In this document: piece after piece, positions 25,106 to 32,012 of the stretch
Position numbering within the stretch: the stretch's first letter is position 1
Layout: each line of letters starts with the position of its first letter
Assembly: GCA_964373815.1 (NCBI GenBank)
Contig: CAYJWI010000007.1
Location: forward strand, 1-49,546
DNA from: UBA10205 sp964373815
Lineage (GTDB): Archaea > Iainarchaeota > Iainarchaeia > Iainarchaeales > Iainarchaeaceae
DNA: 49,546 nt
Direction: 5' to 3'
Translations under genes and position numbers: made by a program
The notes under the pieces: generated by a model
Told to the model about the DNA's origin: nothing
The model's database searches: none
The model's input: the letters and a program-made list of their open reading frames with translations, nothing else

Positions 25106-26002
25106 CTATTTTTTCGGCTCTTCGTGCCCGCCGAACTGGTACCTTAGGGCAGCAACCACTTTGGTGGAAAAATCGGGTTTCTTGAAAGAGCGCTTGCGCG
25201 CCTTCATCGCCTCATTTAGGATTGGCATTTTCATTTTGTGCTCTTTTGCCGCCTGCAATGCCCACTTGCCGGTTTCGCCGCCACCAACTTTTCCCGAAAC
25301 CCTTGAAAGCTTCGGGTCCTTCTCCAACGCGCGCCGGAGCAAATCCACTAGCCAACCCCTTATAACCGAGCCATTCTGGTAAACTTTCGTGACTTCGCGC
25401 AAATCTAGCCGGTATTTCGATTTTGCGAGCAGCTTGTAGCCTTCGCCGTATGATTGCAAGAGAGAGTATTCCATCCCGTTGTGCACCATTTTCACGAAAT
25501 GGCCGGCGCCTGAAGGCCCGAGGTAAGCATACCCGTTTTCGATTGCAAGCGCCTTGAACACCGGCTCGGCTTCATTGAACGCTTTCCTCTCGCCGCCCAC
25601 CATGAGCGAAGCGCCGCTTGCAGCGCCTTCGAGCCCTCCAGAAGTTCCCGCATCGAGAAAATAAATCCCTTTCCTTGAAAGCCCCTTCGCCCTTTTCACC
25701 GAATCCCTGTAGAATGAGTTCCCGCCGTCGATTATTATATCGCCCTGCGAAAGAAAGGGCTTTAGCCCAGCAATCACTTCATCAACAGGCTTGCCGTGCG
25801 TCACCATGAGCATGATTATTTTTTTCTGCGGCAGCTTTTCGCAAAAGCCCCTATAAGAGAGCGAGCCAATGGCGCCCTTTGCAGTGATTTCCTTCATTGC
25901 TTCCTGCGAGCGCGCATAAACAACCACCTCAAACCCCTTTTCGAGCAGGCGGCTGGCCATGCGCGAGCCCATCTTCCCCAAGCCGATAAAGCCGATTCTC
26001 AT
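25106..26002 (-). CDS. gnd: 6-phosphogluconate dehydrogenase, decarboxylating (short form)
   Basis: Converts 6-phosphogluconate to ribulose-5-phosphate and CO2 with NAD(P)H formation. 298 residues from ATG 26002 (MRIGFIGLGKMG), the short GndA/YqeC-type form. Visible: GxGxxG start, IIDGGNSFYRDS, DAGTSGGLEGA, and the catalytic GPSGAGHFVKMVHNG. The frame is open to 26041, but those residues precede the dinucleotide fold and overlap the tal stop. The gene follows tal by 35 bases and precedes A7. Confidence 0.94.
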   Translation of the reverse strand: MRIGFIGLGKMGSRMASRLLEKGFEVVVYARSQEAMKEITAKGAIGSLSYRGFCEKLPQKKIIMLMVTHGKPVDEVIAGLKPFLSQGDIIIDGGNSFYRDSVKRAKGLSRKGIYFLDAGTSGGLEGAASGASLMVGGERKAFNEAEPVFKALAIENGYAYLGPSGAGHFVKMVHNGMEYSLLQSYGEGYKLLAKSKYRLDLREVTKVYQNGSVIRGWLVDLLRRALEKDPKLSRVSGKVGGGETGKWALQAAKEHKMKMPILNEAMKARKRSFKKPDFSTKVVAALRYQFGGHEEPKK

Positions 26003-26037
26003 CAAACCACTTAAGCGAAAAATCCCTTGTTGTTTCT

Positions 26038-26865
26038 TCAAACCAATTTTTTATATTCCGTTGGCGCATCTTCAGTGAACTTCTTCATGCCCTCATAAGT
26101 GAGCCTGTGCGACATTAGCTCCTTGAAAACGCCAAACGGCATTGTGGCGATGTCGGCGCCCACAAGTGCGGCTTCGCGCACCTGCCTTGCGTTGCGCAAG
26201 GACGCGGCAAGCACTTCGGATTTTATGTTGTACTTCCTGAAAATGGTGACAATCTGGGCCACCAAGTCTATGCCTGAAACTATTCCGTTGTCCTCTAGCA
26301 TCTTGCCGCCATGCATGTGCCCGTTTAGCGGGTAATAATCCTCTTTTGAGAAACTAGCGAATTCTTCCCCGTGCTCTTTGCGCAGCATGTCATCAATCCT
26401 CCCCGCAAAAGGGCTCACGAAATTAGCGCCTGCTTTCGCGGCGGCAAGAGCCTGCTCGGGAGTGAAAATGAGGGTGCAGTTCACCGGAATCTTCGCCCTG
26501 CGTAGTTCGCGGATTGCCATTATCCCGTCAAAGTCCTTTCCACCGCCCTGTGCAAAGGAAGCGTTCACAGGGATTTTGATGTAAACGTTTTTTGCAACCT
26601 TGTTGAACTTCTTGAAAATCCTCTTTCCCTGGGAAACCATTTCCTTGAATCCTGTTTCAGTGACTTCGAGGCTTACCGGGGTGCCTTTCGCAATCTTCAG
26701 GGCGCGCTTTATGTAGGATTCAAGGTTGACTTTTTCCCCCGCTGCCTTGAGCTCATCCACCGCCTTTTTCACAAGAGATGGGTTCATTGTGATGCCGTCG
26801 CACACCCCGGCGCGGTATACCTGCTCTATTTCGGAGAGGATTGCAGAATCGAGGAAAAACTTCAT
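26038..26865 (-). CDS. tal: Transaldolase, TalC/fructose-6-phosphate aldolase-like
   Basis: Transfers or releases three-carbon units among sugar phosphates through a lysine Schiff base. 275 residues, longer than the usual 215-220 of the short TalC type. Visible: MKFFLDSAILSEIEQ at the start, ITMNPSLV, VYIKIPVN with the probable Schiff-base Lys, NCTLIFTPEQALAA, and FVSPFAGRIDD. An extra segment around residues 170-195 (HGEEFASFSKEDYYPLNGH) accounts for part of the added length. First gene of the minus-strand pentose phosphate cluster. Transaldolase and fructose-6-phosphate aldolase cannot be told apart here with certainty. Confidence 0.9.
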   Translation of the reverse strand: MKFFLDSAILSEIEQVYRAGVCDGITMNPSLVKKAVDELKAAGEKVNLESYIKRALKIAKGTPVSLEVTETGFKEMVSQGKRIFKKFNKVAKNVYIKIPVNASFAQGGGKDFDGIMAIRELRRAKIPVNCTLIFTPEQALAAAKAGANFVSPFAGRIDDMLRKEHGEEFASFSKEDYYPLNGHMHGGKMLEDNGIVSGIDLVAQIVTIFRKYNIKSEVLAASLRNARQVREAALVGADIATMPFGVFKELMSHRLTYEGMKKFTEDAPTEYKKLV

Positions 26866-26895
26866 TCTATCACGGTAGAAATAGGTATTGCAACG

Positions 26896-26905
26896 CTTAA
26901 AAAAG
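26896..26905 (-). promoter_or_regulatory. TATA-like box of the tal-gnd-A7-pgl-zwf cluster
   Basis: On the minus strand TTTTTTAAGC lies about 35 bases before ATG 26865, within the 96-base region shared with the divergent A5 gene. Confidence 0.4.
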
Positions 26906-26929
26906 GTGGTTTTTCGGTGCAGGAAAAGG

Positions 26930-26938
26930 CTTATTAGC
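26930..26938 (+). promoter_or_regulatory. TATA-like box of A5
   Basis: CTTATTAGC is about 28 bases before ATG 26962. With its left neighbour it nearly matches the box before A6 (27745-27753): AAAAGGCTTATTAGC against AAAAGGTTTATTAGC. A5 and A6 may therefore share control. Confidence 0.5.
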
Positions 26939-26961
26939 CACCGGGATGTCTAGTTTTACTC

Positions 26962-27726
26962 ATGCGCCGCAGTTATGATAAGTGGGAAGAATTTGCCCCA
27001 AACCCTAAGTTCCGGCCAGAGGATTTGAAGCTACCGGATAGGCCAATCAAGGCACCTTTAACCGCAGACAATACCAAAGGACGGGAACAATGGGAGGAAA
27101 TGATTCTCCGGGCAGCCGACCTTTTTGTTTCCGGAAAAATCAGCCTGGAAAAATGGCGGCAAGTGACCGGGCTTTTTGGCCAGTTATATTCGGAAACCCT
27201 GTTCCAAACAATAGTCAGGGCGAGAAAAAAACGTTTGGCCATCAATCGCGGCACATGGGATCCACTAGATCACTTTCCAAAAGCGCTCAGGTGGCCTGAA
27301 GGCCTTGCTGAACTCATTCAAAAAGAAATACACAGTACACTGCAAAAATCAAAAGTTGGAAGCGGAAAAGGGGCTAAACCATCAAGGCCTACAATTTCGG
27401 CAGCACGCCTATCAATTTTAATCGCAAGGCGATTCGGCGTGCCGGTTTCAGGGCAGACGCTTAAAACTTATATAAACGCGACCCCTGAAGGGAGAACTAT
27501 AGAAGTGTCAAGAAAAGGTTTCGTGGGTTATGAATTCTACCATCCAAGGCAATTTTTTAACAGACTGGCAAAAGGAGGGGATGCAATACCACTTAGAGCG
27601 CCAAGAAGTTCATTCAGGAGCACGGGCCGTACTGGCGTGCGCCCCCATAATTATAGCATGTATGAGTTTGGAGTCTCTGCGGATCCAGCCCCAACAAGGT
27701 TCACTATTAGGCCAAGGCGCGGATAG
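26962..27726 (+). CDS. Family A paralogue A5, unknown
   Basis: 254 residues from ATG 26962, probably leaderless. The N-module (RPEDLKLPDRPIKAPL, EEMILRAADLFVSGKISLEK) aligns loosely with A1-A3. The C-module ends TLKTYINATPEGRTIEVSRK, very close to VLVHYIRATPAGRNLYISRH of A6, giving a shared signature Y-I-x-A-T-P-x-G-R. A basic, Arg/Ser-rich tail follows. It diverges from the pentose phosphate cluster and is followed by A6. Function unknown; nucleic-acid binding is inferred only from charge and helix pattern. Confidence 0.8.
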   Translation: MRRSYDKWEEFAPNPKFRPEDLKLPDRPIKAPLTADNTKGREQWEEMILRAADLFVSGKISLEKWRQVTGLFGQLYSETLFQTIVRARKKRLAINRGTWDPLDHFPKALRWPEGLAELIQKEIHSTLQKSKVGSGKGAKPSRPTISAARLSILIARRFGVPVSGQTLKTYINATPEGRTIEVSRKGFVGYEFYHPRQFFNRLAKGGDAIPLRAPRSSFRSTGRTGVRPHNYSMYEFGVSADPAPTRFTIRPRRG

Positions 27727-27744
27727 GGGGCTTTCGCAAAAAGG

Positions 27745-27753
27745 TTTATTAGC
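27745..27753 (+). promoter_or_regulatory. TATA-like box of A6
   Basis: TTTATTAGC lies about 36 bases before the GTG start at 27786. The box and its left flank nearly repeat those of A5. A leader of about 13 bases with AGAGTGG before the start codon is expected. Confidence 0.45.
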
Positions 27754-27785
27754 TCCAAAATGCTTCTTATTACAAGAGTGGTATT

Positions 27786-28505
27786 GTGCCAGAACCTAAA
27801 AAACGGAAAAAATCTTACGAACCTGGCTGGATGACAAGCCCGCCTCCAAGCATGGCCACAAAATTCGATGAAATAAAGCTCCTCGATGGCCTTGGCAACC
27901 CGCATTTTAGGGAGGATTTCAACAAAGGGAGGAAACTGCTTAGGCCAGTTCTTGTTCAGGCGGCAGATGCTTATCTCCGTGAAGGTCTCGATGCAAACGG
28001 GGTTGACCGCCTGCTCTCGAAGTTCAAAGGATGGTTGGATGCAGGCCAGGCCGGAGTGCTATTGAAAACAAGAAGGGAAAAGCTCGGCCTGCAGCACCGG
28101 AACAACGATTATGCCATGACAGCAAAACTTGCAGGATGGGATGAAGAAATTGTAAAATTCATAGATGCAAAGATTGCAGCAGCAGCCCAGGGGCCTGGCA
28201 AAAAAATCTCGCTTTTGGCCTTGGTAGTGGGCCTTGGAAGGAAGTTCAGAAGGGCCATTGCCGGCAGTGTCCTGGTACATTACATACGCGCAACACCTGC
28301 AGGAAGGAACCTATATATCAGCAGGCACGGCCTTAGGAGCTTGTACCTACACGGCACAATCTCAGAATTAAAGAGAAGGGGCATAACCTTCCGGTCCCTG
28401 CGCCATACAACAAGCCAATTTGGTCGTGCAGGGATGGGAAGCGACAAATGGGCGCCACTCGAAATGGGTGTTGGACAAAAAGTACGCCGCTTTTTGCGGA
28501 GATAG
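27786..28505 (+). CDS. Family A paralogue A6, unknown
   Basis: 239 residues from GTG 27786, beginning Met-Pro as do A1-A3. The N-module (KFDEIKLLDG, LRPVLVQAADAYLREGLDAN) and C-module (FIDAKIAAAAQGPGKKISL, VLVHYIRATPAGRNLYISR) are plain. The tail is basic and ends KVRRFLRR. Closest relative in the window is A5, just upstream. It is convergent with the superoxide dismutase gene. Confidence 0.8.
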   Translation: MPEPKKRKKSYEPGWMTSPPPSMATKFDEIKLLDGLGNPHFREDFNKGRKLLRPVLVQAADAYLREGLDANGVDRLLSKFKGWLDAGQAGVLLKTRREKLGLQHRNNDYAMTAKLAGWDEEIVKFIDAKIAAAAQGPGKKISLLALVVGLGRKFRRAIAGSVLVHYIRATPAGRNLYISRHGLRSLYLHGTISELKRRGITFRSLRHTTSQFGRAGMGSDKWAPLEMGVGQKVRRFLRR

Positions 28506-28546
28506 CCGAAAATTTTACAAAGCAAGAACAAGGTAAGTGAACTGCA

Positions 28547-29158
28547 TCACTTCTTCGTTTTTGCAAAGAGCTCGTTCACTTTCTTCCAGTTGATTACATT
28601 GAAGAATTCCTTCACATAATCCGCGCGCTTGTTCTGGTATTTGAGATAGTACGCATGCTCCCAGACATCCACCCCGAGGAGGGGTTTTTTGCCCTGCGAA
28701 ATCGGGTTGTCCTGGTTTGGCGTCGAAACTACCTCGAGCTTCCCCGGCCCGTAAACAAGCCAGGCCCATCCCGAACCGAACTGGCCAAGCGCCGCCGCGG
28801 AAAACTTTTCCTTAAAAGCATCGAAAGAACCAAAATCCTTGTCGATTGCAACTGCGATTTCCCCAGTCGGCTTTCCGCCGGCATTTGGTGCCATGAGTTC
28901 CCAGAAAAGCGAGTGGTTGTAGTGGCCTCCGCCATGGTTTCTTACCGCGGCCCTTATTGATTCTGGCACGGAATTGAGGTCTGTTAATAGCGCCTCGATG
29001 CTCTTGCTCCTGCTTTCCGTGTTGCCGTCAAGCGCGGCGTTGAGCTTGTCGACGTATGCCTGGTGGTGCTTGTCGTGGTGTATCCTCATTGTCTGCTCGT
29101 CTATGTAAGGCTCGAGCGCGGTGTAAGCGTATGGCAGTTTTGGCACGTCGAATGGCAT
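28547..29158 (-). CDS. sod: Superoxide dismutase, Fe/Mn family
   Basis: Turns superoxide into oxygen and hydrogen peroxide. 203 residues. The four metal ligands are visible: His in TMRIHHDKHHQAYV, His in GGHYNHSLFW, and Asp and His in DVWEHAYYLKYQNKRADY. Iron versus manganese cannot be decided safely from sequence. A short G-rich ribosome-binding site (AGGGGG on the minus strand near 29170-29175) precedes ATG 29158. The upstream region carries a TATA-like box and a small inverted repeat. Confidence 0.96.
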   Translation of the reverse strand: MPFDVPKLPYAYTALEPYIDEQTMRIHHDKHHQAYVDKLNAALDGNTESRSKSIEALLTDLNSVPESIRAAVRNHGGGHYNHSLFWELMAPNAGGKPTGEIAVAIDKDFGSFDAFKEKFSAAALGQFGSGWAWLVYGPGKLEVVSTPNQDNPISQGKKPLLGVDVWEHAYYLKYQNKRADYVKEFFNVINWKKVNELFAKTKK

Positions 29159-29185
29159 AGTAAAGAAATCCCCCTAATAGTGAAT

Positions 29186-29197
29186 ACAATAAATTGT
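29186..29197. promoter_or_regulatory. Inverted repeat between TATA box and start of sod
   Basis: ACAAT-AA-ATTGT is a perfect 5-base inverted repeat. It lies just downstream of the TATA-like box at 29206-29215 (minus strand) and close to the expected transcription start, a common place for an archaeal repressor to bind. It is short enough to occur by chance in AT-rich DNA. Confidence 0.3.
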
Positions 29198-29205
29198 TGT
29201 TAAGT

Positions 29206-29215
29206 GTTTTTAAAG
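29206..29215 (-). promoter_or_regulatory. TATA-like box of sod
   Basis: CTTTAAAAAC on the minus strand, about 50 bases before ATG 29158; transcription would start near 29183 and leave a leader of about 25 bases that includes the G-rich ribosome-binding site. Confidence 0.45.
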
Positions 29216-29231
29216 GGTGAGCAGCTTTCGC

Positions 29232-29567
29232 CTAGTTCCTTCGCGCCCTTATGAGGCTTATTGCTGCATTCACTGCAGATATTTGTCCCGTCAGCAGCCT
29301 CTTTATCTCATTGTTTACAGGCAGCACCCCATCGGCTTGAAAGCTTTTGCCTATCTGCTCGCCCCTCTGCCTTATCTGCCTGTATTCAGCCCCGAGCTGC
29401 TGGCGCAGTTTCAAAAGCGGGCCAAGCCTGCCGCTAAAAACAGCGTGCGAAAGGGCATCCAACTCGCGCTGGGTTAGGTTGCGAAGCGGATTAAACGCGT
29501 TTACAAATTCATCAGCCTGCCTCCTGCTCAGGCTTTCCTGCACTCCAGGCCTGTTTTTTCCGAGCAT
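29232..29567 (-). CDS. Family B small helical protein B1, unknown
   Basis: 111 residues, helical, rich in Leu, Arg and Gln. The core LSHAVFSGRLGPLLKLRQQL and the later NNEIKRLLTGQISAVNAAISLI correspond by eye to segments of B2 (29607) and B3 (30026): a short V/F-x-D/R-L-x-P turn, a helix, and a closing helix with Ile/Asn. The N-terminal part (SRRQADEFVNAFNPLRN) is its own. Three such genes lie in a row on one strand. No known family or motif recognised. Confidence 0.65.
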   Translation of the reverse strand: MLGKNRPGVQESLSRRQADEFVNAFNPLRNLTQRELDALSHAVFSGRLGPLLKLRQQLGAEYRQIRQRGEQIGKSFQADGVLPVNNEIKRLLTGQISAVNAAISLIRARRN

Positions 29568-29606
29568 ATGAATGTAAAGTTTCCAATTAATTTAACGCTA
29601 TCGGTT

Positions 29607-30017
29607 TCAGTTCCACTTCGCTCTCAAGCTTTGTTTGTTCAGCAGGTTTTGCCGCTCAAGCTTCTTTATGATGGCATTGGACTGGCTTATGTTATCACGC
29701 ATGGCAGGCAAGCTTTTCTTGTATTGTTCGCCGTTTGGTTTTCTAATTCGGGCCATAGTAACCCTATAGACCCTTTTCGTCTGTCTTCTCATTTCGTAAA
29801 ATGGCGACAGGTCAGAAACCGCCCCGCCGCGTACCTCGGCAACCAATTTTTTTAGCGTTGGCAGATTGTCGGCCCTGAACTTGTCAGCATCTTGTACAAC
29901 TTTGCGCAAATCCATCCTCGACTCCGTGTACCGTCTTTTGAGAACCGCAAACAAGGTTCCGAGCTTCTTCATGGATTTCAGCATATCATTACCCGCGGAT
30001 TTTTTGGTATTCAGCAC
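29607..30017 (-). CDS. Family B small helical protein B2, unknown
   Basis: 136 residues from GTG 30017; an ATG at 29984 is another possible start. Strongly basic and helical. The segment GGAVSDLSPFYEMRRQTKRV matches HGVFADLTPMYRSKDEAERI of B3, and the C-terminal ISQSNAIIKKLERQNLLNKQ matches INATIPVIEQLNKKNKLG. It starts eight bases after B3 ends, so they are probably one transcript. Unknown function. Confidence 0.7.
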   Translation of the reverse strand: MLNTKKSAGNDMLKSMKKLGTLFAVLKRRYTESRMDLRKVVQDADKFRADNLPTLKKLVAEVRGGAVSDLSPFYEMRRQTKRVYRVTMARIRKPNGEQYKKSLPAMRDNISQSNAIIKKLERQNLLNKQSLRAKWN

Positions 30018-30025
30018 TTCCGGAT

Positions 30026-30271
30026 TCAGTTCATGCCCAGCTTGTTTTTTTTGTTCAGTTGTTCAATAACCGGTATTGTGGCGTTTATTGCAGCCAGCGA
30101 CTCACGCCACCCCTTCAAGAGACTCATCGCCTTTTCGTGCCTGCTCCTAGAAGTTTTTTTAAATACCCTTACTGCAATCTCGAAGGCCATGCATATCCGC
30201 TCGGCCTCATCCTTTGACCTATACATCGGCGTGAGGTCGGCAAATACCCCATGTTCTATTTGTTCTTTCAT
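30026..30271 (-). CDS. Family B small helical protein B3, 5' end uncertain
   Basis: 81 residues are visible from ATG 30271, which is only two bases from an assembly gap. The related B2 has about 60 more residues before the shared VFADLTPMY segment, so the real start may be inside the gap. Otherwise similar to B2: helical, basic, with a closing helix VIEQLNKKNK. Confidence 0.6.
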   Translation of the reverse strand: MKEQIEHGVFADLTPMYRSKDEAERICMAFEIAVRVFKKTSRSRHEKAMSLLKGWRESLAAINATIPVIEQLNKKNKLGMN

Positions 30272-30273
30272 TT

Positions 30274-30373
30274 NNNNNNNNNNNNNNNNNNNNNNNNNNN
30301 NNNNNNNNNNNNNNNNNNNNNNNNNNNNNNNNNNNNNNNNNNNNNNNNNNNNNNNNNNNNNNNNNNNNNNNNN
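30274..30373. other. Assembly gap of 100 N, true size unknown
   Basis: A 100-N run. Unlike the gap at 24769 the two flanks share no terminal repeat, so real sequence may be missing. It probably hides the promoter and possibly the N-terminus of B3. Confidence 0.9.
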
Positions 30374-30374
30374 A

Positions 30375-30755
30375 TTAATACTTTTCCTTTATGTTCAGGT
30401 ACCTTTCAAGCTCGGTTTTCACGTTCCTCGAGCAGACATGGTCGTGGTGGCGGAACCCGCCGCCGAAGGTTTTCGGTATGTGCATGAGCTCGTGGATTAT
30501 GGTCTCGAGCTGCTCGTTCTGCGGCTGCCTGTCAAATTTTTCGGAAATCAGCTCGATTACGTAAAAGCTCTTCTTCTGTCCCATGCCAAGCATCATCACC
30601 TTCCCTATGCAGTGGATGCGCGCAATGGTCCTGCGCGTTTTCGAGCCCCAGCTCCGAACAACAGTAAGGCGCTCCGGTATCACGTGCGGGTAATTGAGCG
30701 AACGTGCGATTTCGTGCGCCTTCTCCGTCCAGGCCTGGTCAAAAGCGTATTTCAT
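30375..30755 (-). CDS. Predicted zinc metallopeptidase (COG4900-like)
   Basis: 126 residues with the zinc motif HELMHIP at about residue 88 (in TIIHELMHIPKTFGGGF), followed by RHHDH, which may give further ligands. This matches the small predicted metallopeptidases conserved in archaea (COG4900 type); their substrates are not known. ATG 30755 lies about 26 bases after an AT-rich box on the minus strand (about 30776-30785). The stop is two bases from the gap. Confidence 0.8.
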   Translation of the reverse strand: MKYAFDQAWTEKAHEIARSLNYPHVIPERLTVVRSWGSKTRRTIARIHCIGKVMMLGMGQKKSFYVIELISEKFDRQPQNEQLETIIHELMHIPKTFGGGFRHHDHVCSRNVKTELERYLNIKEKY

Positions 30756-30853
30756 GCAATGAATAAGCCTTCATGAAATAAAACCTTTTTGGTTTGGCCG
30801 CCGACAAAAGCAGGAAAATATTTTATTGGAAATGCAGATTCATGAAACCATGT

Positions 30854-31396
30854 TCATGCCTTTCGGTAGTGGAGCAAAAGCGAACCCTGCTTGTTCAGCT
30901 TTTTGGATTTGACCAATCCAAAGCTTGCCTGGGAAACCTCTTTTGAGAACATGCCTATGCCGGAGCCGAACAGCACTGGCTCGATTGTGATGTACAAATC
31001 ATCAATCAGCCCTTTTTGCAGGAAATAGTCATAGGCAACCCTTCCTCCAAGAATGCAGACTTCCTTGTACCCTTTACTCGAAATAAAGCCTTCAAGGTTT
31101 TTTTTAGTGGGATTGAACAAAGTTTTCAGTTTCCCCTCCTCTTCCACCCCGTCGATTTTCGTGGTGAGCACTATGCAGTTTCTTTTCGCAAGGGCGTTTT
31201 TAGAGAATTCGTAGCTCTTGCTCGCCATCACAATGACATCCGCCTTGTCCTCGAGCCTGTGCAGCTCCTCCTTGTCCTCCTTGCTTGTCCACGAAGAGCT
31301 GTGCCCCGGATAGCGGGCGATGTAGCCGTCGATTGTTACGGCGGCTGCGGCGAAATAATGCGGTTTAGATGTTTTCAAATTCACCGGATCACTCAA
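30854..31396 (-). CDS. RibD C-terminal/dihydrofolate-reductase-like NADPH reductase
   Basis: 180 residues of the RibD_C/DHFR-like fold. Typical are HYFAAAAVTIDGYIAR at the start, ADVIVMASKSYEF, EVCILGGRVAYDYFLQKG and DDLYITIEPVLFGSG. Such enzymes reduce pterins or the riboflavin intermediate. It begins at a TTG directly after the folE stop; GTG 31384 downstream is an alternative. The neighbourhood with folE suggests a pterin or folate reduction role, but riboflavin synthesis is not excluded. Confidence 0.82.
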   Translation of the reverse strand: MSDPVNLKTSKPHYFAAAAVTIDGYIARYPGHSSSWTSKEDKEELHRLEDKADVIVMASKSYEFSKNALAKRNCIVLTTKIDGVEEEGKLKTLFNPTKKNLEGFISSKGYKEVCILGGRVAYDYFLQKGLIDDLYITIEPVLFGSGIGMFSKEVSQASFGLVKSKKLNKQGSLLLHYRKA

Positions 31397-31954
31397 TCAT
31401 TTTATCAGCGAGAGGAATTCCTTCCTCGTCTGGGGGTTTTTGAGAAATGAGCCTGTCAGAGAGGAAGTGATTGTCTTCGAGTTCACTTTCTGCACCCCGC
31501 GCACGACCATGCAGGTGTGCGTCGCCTCCGCGACCACGGCAACCCCTTTTGGCTTGAGGATTTTATCGAGCGCCTTTGCTATCTGCGAGCACATGCGCTC
31601 CTGTACCTGCAGCCTCCTTGAATAAATTTCTATGACGCGCGGTATCTTGCTAAGGCCTATTATTTTCTTGTTCGGGATGTAGGCCACATGGATTTTCCCG
31701 AAAAACGGAAGGAGGTGGTGCTCGCAGGTCGAGAAAAAATCAATATCCTTCACGATTACCATGTTGCTGTCCTCCGCCTTGTAGAGTGCGCCATTGACGG
31801 CTTTCGCGGGGTCTTTGCCGTAGCCCGATGCCATGTGCTTCCATGCCTTCATGAATCTCCCCGGCGTGTGCCTTAGGCCTTCGCGCAAGGGGTCCTCGCC
31901 GATGCACTCGATTAGCCCTTTCACTATTTTCTCATCCAATAAAACGCCTTTCAT
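31397..31954 (-). CDS. folE: GTP cyclohydrolase I, FolE type
   Basis: Turns GTP into dihydroneopterin triphosphate, the entry to folate or biopterin. 185 residues from ATG 31954. Zinc ligands and active-site motifs are present: STCEHHLLPFFGK, VAYIPN.., SKIPRVIEIYSRRLQVQE and ATHTCMVVRG. Many archaea use the unrelated MptA enzyme, so this gene is of bacterial type. The frame is open to 32137 but that part overlaps the divergent gene and is not related. Followed directly by the RibD/DHFR-like gene. Confidence 0.95.
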   Translation of the reverse strand: MKGVLLDEKIVKGLIECIGEDPLREGLRHTPGRFMKAWKHMASGYGKDPAKAVNGALYKAEDSNMVIVKDIDFFSTCEHHLLPFFGKIHVAYIPNKKIIGLSKIPRVIEIYSRRLQVQERMCSQIAKALDKILKPKGVAVVAEATHTCMVVRGVQKVNSKTITSSLTGSFLKNPQTRKEFLSLIK

Positions 31955-32012
31955 TTCATAGCATTTTTTGCTATTAAGGCGTTTTAAAATGTTCACATGA
32001 CAAAGTTTCCGC

